From contig CALXQC010000024.1 of assembly GCA_944390435.1 (NCBI GenBank), positions 1-35,242 of the forward strand: 35,242 bases of DNA. The letters run 5' to 3'. The position numbers and the translations under genes are program-made. Under the pieces are notes generated by a model. That model did no database searches. It was not told the DNA's origin and worked only from the letters and a program-made list of their open reading frames with translations. The first letter of the stretch is position 1. Each line of letters begins with the position of its first letter. Below are positions 29,998 to 35,242 of this stretch, piece after piece. The DNA is from an uncultured Clostridia bacterium. Its GTDB lineage: Bacteria; Bacillota; Dehalobacteriia; UBA4068.

Positions 29998-30696
29998 TCA
30001 GGTCTCCTCCTCGCCCAGTTCTTCCTCGCTGATGCCGGTCAGCAGGATCAGCGTCCGCGCTTGTGCCGCTTTGACCGCTGCCAGCTCGCCGTAGAGCAGC
30101 GCCAGGCAGGGGTCACTGATGCGCGCCTGGGCTACGCGGTATTCGCCTTCCAGCCAGCGGGTAGCGGCATAGAGCCGGTTCAGCTCTACTTCCGGATCAG
30201 CAGAGCCGCTGATGCCGGGCACAGCCGCCGGCCAGTAAATATTGCCGACGATGCGGTAATAGGCTGCTGCCAGCCGCTCGGCGCTGAGCAGGTTTTCCGC
30301 GGCGATGCCGCTGAGCGTTTCCTGCCACTGCGCCATCAGCTCCGCGAGCAGGCTCTGGCGGAGATTAAGCTCCTGGAGCAGGAAGTATTCGATCTGGCCG
30401 CTGTATCCCAGCGAATAGCTGCTCAGGCAGCGGCCGGCGCCCAGCGTTTCGCCCGGCGGCGGGGCGATGCCCAGCGGCGGCAGCTCGTCGAGCGGCGGTA
30501 TCTCCACGCCTACCGGCAGCTGGAGATTAGGCGGCGTGCTGCCGCCGGGGAAAAATTCGCCGGGGGCATTGTCCTGGGGGCGCTGCTGTTCGTTTTTGAG
30601 CGCATCCTGGTAATCGGCGGAAGCTGCGGCGGCGCGGACGCGCTGCGCCGGATTCCGCAGCGAGACCTGCGCCCAGGGGCGGTAATTATCTTTCAT
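29998..30696 (-). CDS. Unrecognised protein with proline-rich N-terminus and helical core
   Basis: I do not recognise this 232-residue protein. Residues 1-80 are charged then proline- and glycine-rich, with repeats of the type PPLDELPPLG. Residues 95-225 look like four amphipathic helices, some resembling ferritin-like or spore-coat helical proteins, with one cysteine in each half but no clear metal ligands. No signal peptide or membrane segment is seen. GAGGAGG supports the ATG at 30696. The stop is TGA followed at once by TAG, so a selenocysteine reading is excluded. A minus-strand terminator separates it from the carboxypeptidase gene upstream. Confidence 0.72.
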   Translation of the reverse strand: MKDNYRPWAQVSLRNPAQRVRAAAASADYQDALKNEQQRPQDNAPGEFFPGGSTPPNLQLPVGVEIPPLDELPPLGIAPPPGETLGAGRCLSSYSLGYSGQIEYFLLQELNLRQSLLAELMAQWQETLSGIAAENLLSAERLAAAYYRIVGNIYWPAAVPGISGSADPEVELNRLYAATRWLEGEYRVAQARISDPCLALLYGELAAVKAAQARTLILLTGISEEELGEEET

Positions 30697-30782
30697 GGGG
30701 ATTCCTCCTCGGCGCGCATGGTGGCGCGCAATGCTCTTTGCTGCCACAATATGCCGCGGCCGGATTGAAGGTGCAGGCCGGT

Positions 30783-30810
30783 AAAAAAACGCCGCGCAGC
30801 TGCGCGGCGT
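30783..30810 (-). terminator. Terminator of the VanY/SLH carboxypeptidase gene
   Basis: A 22-base perfect palindrome (ACGCCGCGCAG and its complement, 30789-30810) is followed on the minus strand by seven Ts (30789 down to 30783). It lies 57 bases after the stop codon. Confidence 0.88.
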
Positions 30811-30866
30811 GGATTAGCCGAAAAAATAGTTTCAGCGGAAAGCAGCTTCCGCCTGTTCTGGCAGGC

Positions 30867-32327
30867 TTAGCGCCCGGCGAAGAAGCTCAGCACGCGGTCG
30901 AGCATCGTGCTTAATTCCGCGCGGGAGAGCGTCTTGTCCGGAGAAAAATTGCCCGAGGCATTGCCGATGACGACGCCGGTATCTACCAGCAGCTGCACCG
31001 CCTGCTGCAGCTGGGGATCAGCATCCACCATATCTTGCAGCACCAGGTCGGAGGTGGGCAGATCCGGCAGCGAGATAAACAGCGGCGCTAGGGACTGGGC
31101 CATTTCGCGGCGCAGCGCGTCCTGATCCGGGAGGAAAATGCTGCTGCCGTCGGCCTGCTCCTCGATCAGCCCCGGCGCCAGCAGATCCAGCTCCTGCAGC
31201 GCCAGCAGCGCCGGCAGGTAATAGGCGCCGTCCGGCACATCAGCGAAGGGGCTCTCCTCCACTGTCCCGCTGCCGGCAGACTGTCTGGGATAAAGCGTCT
31301 GATAAGTGCGGTAGATCAGCGAGATCATCTCCGCGCGGCTGATCTTTTTCTCCGGGCGGAAGGTATTGTCGCTATAGCCCTCAATGATGCCCAGGGAGTG
31401 GAGATTGCGGATATAGCTCTCGGCCCAGTGGCCGGTGATGTCGAACAGCTCGATCTGCGGCACGGTGGTGGTGATCAGGAAGCCCAGCTCGCTGTCGGCA
31501 TAGGCGCGGCTGACTGCGATCAGCTCGTCATCAGGCAGATTGGCGCTGGTATTGTACTGATCTAGGCGCACCGCATAGGGGACGCCCTCGCCGTCGCTAT
31601 AAGTGAGGATGCCCTCTTCCTGCAGCAGCGCATAATATTCTTCCAGACAGAGGTTGTTGCGGTACATATATTCGGCATGGGGCTGGCCGACATAGCGGAA
31701 ATGCCACGGCTCATAGATATAGCCGGTGATCTCGGTCTTGTCCGCCGGATAGCGGAGAATGAAGCCGTATTTCCAACAGTTTTCGTTGAGCCATTGGCCG
31801 GCCGGAGTGCTGCCGAAGCTCTCGGTCAGGCCGCCGCCATTGGCGGAGGTAGCCAGATCGATCGCCAGTCCGCTCTGATGTTCGCTGGCGCCGGGCGCGG
31901 CCACTACGGTGCAGGCCAGTTCCACCGCCTGTTCATAGCTGTATCCGAGATTGCGGTAATACCAGATTTTATTATTATTGAGCTGCTCCTGCAGCTGATA
32001 GCTGCGGTAGCCGCTCTGGCCGTAAATATCGGTCAGTCCTTCTTCCGCCATCGCTGCGGCCATTTCACCCAGCGCGGCTGCGGCCTCGGCCGTCATAGTG
32101 ACATTAGCGCCGGCGCGCATATAATTGCTGAGCGGCACCAGGGAGGACGGCGCATAGTCCGAAGAGAGCAGATGCTGCTTATTGACCAGCATCTGCCGGC
32201 AGTTATCATCCGGAGACGCCGCCAGCGCCGGAGGCGCGCAGCATACTGCCAGCAGTAGCGCCAGCGCAAGAACGGCGGCCAGGCGGCCGAATGATGAAGA
32301 TAATTTAGCGGGTAGTCGGTTAATCAT
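30867..32327 (-). CDS. M15-family D-alanyl-D-alanine carboxypeptidase (VanY-like) with three SLH domains
   Basis: The 486-residue secreted enzyme trims the terminal D-alanine of cell-wall peptides. A signal peptide runs to about residue 36 (cleavage near ALA-AS). The VanY domain follows, with SGYRSY (105-110), the zinc ligands H150 and D157 in ASEHQSGLAIDLA, the base E206 and zinc ligand H209 in EPWHF. About 80 residues of linker lead to SLH repeats: the first is clear at 295-340 (FDITGHWAESYI and SDNTFRPEKKISRAEM), the other two near 360-415 and 430-482 are more diverged. SLH modules anchor proteins to pyruvylated wall polymers. Start 32327 has an unusual leader, described separately. Confidence 0.93.
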   Translation of the reverse strand: MINRLPAKLSSSFGRLAAVLALALLLAVCCAPPALAASPDDNCRQMLVNKQHLLSSDYAPSSLVPLSNYMRAGANVTMTAEAAAALGEMAAAMAEEGLTDIYGQSGYRSYQLQEQLNNNKIWYYRNLGYSYEQAVELACTVVAAPGASEHQSGLAIDLATSANGGGLTESFGSTPAGQWLNENCWKYGFILRYPADKTEITGYIYEPWHFRYVGQPHAEYMYRNNLCLEEYYALLQEEGILTYSDGEGVPYAVRLDQYNTSANLPDDELIAVSRAYADSELGFLITTTVPQIELFDITGHWAESYIRNLHSLGIIEGYSDNTFRPEKKISRAEMISLIYRTYQTLYPRQSAGSGTVEESPFADVPDGAYYLPALLALQELDLLAPGLIEEQADGSSIFLPDQDALRREMAQSLAPLFISLPDLPTSDLVLQDMVDADPQLQQAVQLLVDTGVVIGNASGNFSPDKTLSRAELSTMLDRVLSFFAGR

Positions 32328-32336
32328 CGTTAATTC

Positions 32337-32368
32337 CGGCGCCGGACAGCGCCGGCGCCGACTCCTCT
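32337..32368 (-). promoter_or_regulatory. Hairpin between ribosome binding site and start of the carboxypeptidase gene
   Basis: On the minus strand an AGAGGAG site (32362-32368) lies 34 bases before the ATG. A perfect 9-bp hairpin (32337-32345 with 32352-32360, 6-base loop) fills most of the gap and would bring the two to about 10 bases. No better ribosome binding site lies closer, so translation may depend on this fold. Confidence 0.45.
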
Positions 32369-32418
32369 TTTGCTGATAATCCGCGCGGCGGCGCGCCGGG
32401 CGGACAAAATTCATCATC

Positions 32419-32447
32419 ATTATACTTAAATCGCGCTTGCTTGTCAA
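32419..32447 (-). promoter_or_regulatory. Consensus sigma-A promoter of the carboxypeptidase gene (TTGACA-N17-TATAAT)
   Basis: Both hexamers match consensus perfectly on the minus strand (TTGACA 32442-32447, TATAAT 32419-32424) with 17-base spacing. The start would be near 32412, giving a leader of about 85 bases. Confidence 0.85.
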
Positions 32448-32545
32448 TCATTAGCTGCGTTTTCTTATACGTCGCAGCCTGGCCGGCGGCGGCTGTGGCG
32501 CGGGCGCGGAGCGGAAAAATTTTTTCAAAATCAGTATAAAAATAC

Positions 32546-32575
32546 TTGAAAGAACTGCGGTAATAATGGTATGAT
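32546..32575 (+). promoter_or_regulatory. Predicted promoter of the serine operon (TTGAAA-N18-TATGAT)
   Basis: TTGAAA (32546-32551) and TATGAT (32570-32575) are 18 bases apart. The leader is about 114 bases and includes a small hairpin (GCTATC-TGAT-GATAGC, 32634-32649). I saw no T-box motif. Confidence 0.6.
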
Positions 32576-32695
32576 AGAGAGTGTTTTTTCGCAGGGCCGC
32601 CGCAGAGGGCGCGCCGCTTAAAAAGGCACTTACGCTATCTGATGATAGCCGGTCAATATACTCGATCAATATAATCATGGCAGGAGGTCGAAACA

Positions 32696-33763
32696 ATGCA
32701 CACGAAACTGTTTATTCCCGGTCCGGTAGAGGTTTTGCCAGACGTGCTCGAAAAAATGGCTACCCCGATGATCGGCCACCGCAGCAAGGCCTGCGCCGAG
32801 CTGCAGCAACGCATCAGCGAAAAATTGCAGCAGGTATTCTACACCAAGAACGTCATCATTCTCTCTACCAGCTCCGGCTCTGGTATGATGGAGTCTGCGA
32901 TCCGCTGTTGCACCGGCAAGAGAGCGGCTGTTTTCTCGGTAGGTTCTTTCGGCGACCGCTGGTATAAGATGGCCAAAACCAATGGCAGGGAAGCCGACCT
33001 CTTCAAGGTTCCGGACGGCCAGGCGACCGCTGCCGCCGATGTCGATGCAGCGCTGGCTACCGGCAAATATGATCTGGTCACCATTACCCATAATGAAACC
33101 AGCACCGGCATCATGAACCCGATCGCCGAGATCGCCGCGGTAATCAAGAAATACCCCGACGTTGTTTTCTGCGTTGATACTGTCAGCTCGATGGGCGGCA
33201 CCTATATCCCAGTAGACGAGCTGGGCATCGATGTCTGCATCACTTCCACGCAGAAATGCCTCGGCCTGCCGCCCGGAATGTCCGTGGCCTCGGTTTCCGA
33301 GAAGGCCTATGAGCGCGCAAAAACTGTGGAGAACCGCGGTCTCTATTTCGACCTGGTAGCGCTCTATGATAAAGCGCAGAAGAAATTCCAGTATCCTTCC
33401 ACTCCTTCGATCTCCCATATGTTCGCGCTCGACTATCAGCTCGACCGTATTTTGGCTGAAGGCTTGGAGAACCGCTTCGCCCGTCATATCGAGATGGCTG
33501 AATATACCCGCGAATGGGCGCGCAAATACTTCGCGATCTTCCCGGATGAGCGCTATCTGTCCAATACTCTGACTACCGTCACCAATACCCGCGGCATCAG
33601 CGTGGCTGATCTCAATGCCGAGCTGGCTAAACGCGGCTTTAATATCAGCAATGGCTACGGCGATCTGAAAGAGAAAACCTTCCGTATCGCCCATATGGCC
33701 GACTGCACCCTTCCTGAGGTCAAGGAAGTTACCGACGCTATCGTCGATATCCTCGGCCTGTAA
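32696..33763 (+). CDS. PLP-dependent aminotransferase of the alanine-glyoxylate (AGAT) class, probable phosphoserine aminotransferase role
   Basis: The 355-residue enzyme belongs to the class V group that includes alanine:glyoxylate and serine:pyruvate aminotransferases. It starts with FIPGPVEVLPDVLEKM and has a STSSGSGMMESAIR cofactor-phosphate loop (57-70). D161 lies in the CVDTVSSMGGTYIPVDELG segment and the Schiff-base lysine K187 in STQKCLGLPPG. It is not classical SerC. Because it sits 33 bases before serA, it likely makes phosphoserine from 3-phosphohydroxypyruvate, as described for AGAT-type enzymes in some anaerobes and archaea; that step is inference. GCAGGAGGT precedes the ATG. Confidence 0.9.
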   Translation: MHTKLFIPGPVEVLPDVLEKMATPMIGHRSKACAELQQRISEKLQQVFYTKNVIILSTSSGSGMMESAIRCCTGKRAAVFSVGSFGDRWYKMAKTNGREADLFKVPDGQATAAADVDAALATGKYDLVTITHNETSTGIMNPIAEIAAVIKKYPDVVFCVDTVSSMGGTYIPVDELGIDVCITSTQKCLGLPPGMSVASVSEKAYERAKTVENRGLYFDLVALYDKAQKKFQYPSTPSISHMFALDYQLDRILAEGLENRFARHIEMAEYTREWARKYFAIFPDERYLSNTLTTVTNTRGISVADLNAELAKRGFNISNGYGDLKEKTFRIAHMADCTLPEVKEVTDAIVDILGL

Positions 33764-33796
33764 TCCGCTGAACAAGAATCGTAAGGAGAATCGCAT

Positions 33797-34705
33797 ATGA
33801 TCAGAATACTCGCTTCCGACGGTATGCAGGCTGATGCCGTCAAAGCTCTCGAAGCCAAAGGCTATGAAGTTACCCAGCAGTTTTATGAACCGGAGCAGCT
33901 GGCCGAAGAAGTCAAAAATTATGATGTGATGGTCGTCCGCTCCGCTACCAAGGTGCGTCAGCCGATCATCGACGCGGCTCTGGAAACCGGCCGCCTCAAA
34001 CTGGTGATCCGCGGCGGCGTCGGCGTGGACAATATCGACTGCGACTATGCTGCCTCCAAGGGCATCAAGGTCACCAATACCCCGCGCTCCTCTTCCGCTT
34101 CCGTCGCCGAACTGGCGCTGGCGCATATGTTCGCTCTGGCCCGTTTCGTCGGCATCAGCAATGTCACCATGCGCAACGGCGAATGGAATAAGAAGAAATA
34201 CGAAGGCGTCGAGCTCAGCGGCAAGACCCTCGGCCTGATCGGTATGGGCCGCATCTCTCAGGAGCTGGCCAAACGCGCCTCCGCCCTGGGTATGGACGTT
34301 ATCTATACCGATATCCTGGGACAGATCTCCGGCGTGGACTATGAATTCACCACTCAGGAAGAAGTGCTCAAACGCGCTGATTTCGTCTCGCTGCATATCC
34401 CGGCTTCTCCCGACGGCAAGCCGGTGATCACCGCGGCGGATCTGGCGCTGATGAAGCCCACCGCTTATATTATCAATACCGCGCGCGGCGGCCTGATCGA
34501 CGAAGATGCGCTGTGCGATGCGTTGGATAACGGCAAGCTGGCCGGCGCGGCGCTCGATGTTTATCCCAGCGAGCCGCCCAAGAATGAGCGCTTGCTCAAG
34601 AATCCGCTGCTCTCGCTGACCCCGCATATCGGCGGCTCCACCAAGGAAGCCCAAAAGCGGATCGGCGCCGAGATTGTGGAGATTATCACCGAGTTTTTCG
34701 CCTAA
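33797..34705 (+). CDS. serA: D-3-phosphoglycerate dehydrogenase, short form
   Basis: SerA oxidises 3-phosphoglycerate with NAD, the first step of serine synthesis. The 302 residues show the 2-hydroxyacid dehydrogenase fold: the substrate loop IRGGVGVDNID (71-81), the NAD motif GLIGMGRIS (146-154) with an aspartate following, and the catalytic R230 (NTARGG), E259 and H277 (TPHIGG). It stops right after the catalytic domain with no ACT or ASB regulatory domain, so serine feedback through such a domain is not expected. AAGGAG precedes the ATG. The aminotransferase before it and DUF1015 after it form a serine-type operon. Confidence 0.95.
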   Translation: MIRILASDGMQADAVKALEAKGYEVTQQFYEPEQLAEEVKNYDVMVVRSATKVRQPIIDAALETGRLKLVIRGGVGVDNIDCDYAASKGIKVTNTPRSSSASVAELALAHMFALARFVGISNVTMRNGEWNKKKYEGVELSGKTLGLIGMGRISQELAKRASALGMDVIYTDILGQISGVDYEFTTQEEVLKRADFVSLHIPASPDGKPVITAADLALMKPTAYIINTARGGLIDEDALCDALDNGKLAGAALDVYPSEPPKNERLLKNPLLSLTPHIGGSTKEAQKRIGAEIVEIITEFFA

Positions 34706-34719
34706 TCCTAGGCGAATTC

Positions 34720-34746
34720 AGAGGCGGCCGCAGACGGGCCGCCTCT
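34720..34746 (+). terminator. Possible terminator or attenuator after serA
   Basis: AGAGGCGGCC (34720-34729) pairs perfectly with 34737-34746, and a weak T-rich tail follows (CTTATTTC). It lies 60 bases before the DUF1015 gene, so it may only partly stop transcription from serA. Confidence 0.55.
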
Positions 34747-34805
34747 CTTATTTCCCGCTGTCGCGGCAGCAAGATTATTTTAGCGATTTTAAGGAGAAAA
34801 TGATT

Positions 34806-35242
34806 ATGGCCACAGTAAGACCTTTTCGGGCAGTGCGTCCGACCCCGGAGCTGGCGGAAAAAGTCGCCGCGCTCCCCTATGATGTGATGAGTTCCGCCGA
34901 AGCGCGCCAGATGGCCGCCGGCAACCCCTATTCTTTCCTCCATGTCGATAAGGCTGAGATCGACCTGCCCGAGGATACCGATATCTATGCCGATATCGTC
35001 TATCAGACTGCTGCCGACCGCCTGCAGCAGATGATCGCCGACGGCGTATTCATCCGTGAGGACAAACCCTGTTTCTATGTATACCGCCAGATCATGAACG
35101 GCCGCGCCCAGACCGGCATCGTCGGCTGCGCCTCGATCGATGATTATTTCAACAATGTTATCCGCAAGCATGAGCTGACCCGCGCCGATAAGGAGGAAGA
35201 CCGCTGCAAGCATGTCGACCGCTGCGATGCCAATACCGGCCC
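34806..35242 (+). CDS. DUF1015 family protein, 5' part, cut by window edge
   Basis: The reading frame is open from ATG 34806 to the end of the window (145 codons) and continues outside. It begins MATVRPFRAVRP and has the DUF1015 hallmarks LPYDVMSSAEAR, NPYSFLHVDK, and a block IRKHELTRADKEEDR followed by HVDRCDANTGP. AAGGAG lies 9 bases before this ATG; two earlier in-frame ATG codons (34800, 34803) are too close to it. The family function is not settled to my knowledge. It often neighbours serA in anaerobes, and a role in serine or phosphoserine metabolism is a guess from context. Confidence 0.88.
   Translation, partial: MATVRPFRAVRPTPELAEKVAALPYDVMSSAEARQMAAGNPYSFLHVDKAEIDLPEDTDIYADIVYQTAADRLQQMIADGVFIREDKPCFYVYRQIMNGRAQTGIVGCASIDDYFNNVIRKHELTRADKEEDRCKHVDRCDANTG

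Noticed and set aside
29998-30000. TGA stop of the helical protein as a selenocysteine codon
   Set aside because: TAG follows directly in frame, so readthrough adds one residue at most.
32580-32695. T-box or other amino acid riboswitch before the serine operon
   Set aside because: No T-box sequence, specifier-loop layout or terminator/antiterminator pair was seen, only one 6-bp hairpin.
1-35242. Mobile elements, CRISPR arrays, tRNA or rRNA genes
   Set aside because: I looked for transposase or integrase proteins, regularly spaced repeats, and tRNA/rRNA signatures on both strands and found none I could support.

Overview
The window reads as chromosomal DNA of a GC-rich, strictly or largely anaerobic member of the Bacillota (Clostridia-like). 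The evidence is a long Bacillus/Clostridium-type SRP RNA with an Alu domain, strong AGGAGG-type ribosome binding sites, sigma-A-type promoters, an SLH-domain cell-wall carboxypeptidase, rubrerythrin, an orphan arginine deiminase, selenocysteine insertion genes, and tungsten/molybdenum-dependent metabolism. I saw no phage, insertion sequence, CRISPR array, tRNA or rRNA. The genus cannot be fixed from the sequence alone.

Layout. 1-3322: a CapK/PaaK-type adenylate-forming enzyme and arginine deiminase (arcA), both on the minus strand. 3507-6537: rubrerythrin (+), then a divergent pair of a one-domain ModE-like regulator (-) and a sodium:solute symporter (+). 6674-10603: a GNAT acetyltransferase followed by selA and selB (+). 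10738-12049: a lipoprotein and the SRP RNA (+). 12079-14369: an iron-sulfur protein of the QueG-like type and a class I-fold aminotransferase (-). 14382-17547: a UPF0182 membrane protein with a long structured leader (+).

17597-29783 is the most coherent part. It is a tungsten (or molybdenum) pterin-enzyme island: tupABC tungstate uptake (+); a minus-strand run of LysR regulator, moeA, a MoeA-PBP fusion and two FAD oxidoreductases; and, divergent from LysR, an AOR-family tungsten enzyme with a MoaD-like sulfur carrier and a ThiF/MoeB-like adenylyltransferase (+). Together they could import tungstate, insert it into pterin and load it on the AOR enzyme, with the FAD/[2Fe-2S] proteins as possible redox partners. 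The LysR-AOR intergenic region has divergent promoters, inverted 10-bp repeats and a hairpin leader with a 14-codon upstream ORF. A ModE-box-like palindrome abuts the tupA promoter.

29998-32447: an unrecognised helical protein and a VanY/SLH carboxypeptidase (-). 32546-end: a serine-biosynthesis-type operon with an AGAT-class aminotransferase, short serA, and the start of a DUF1015 gene cut by the window edge. Many long open frames antisense to real genes are products of the high-GC codon pattern and were left out.
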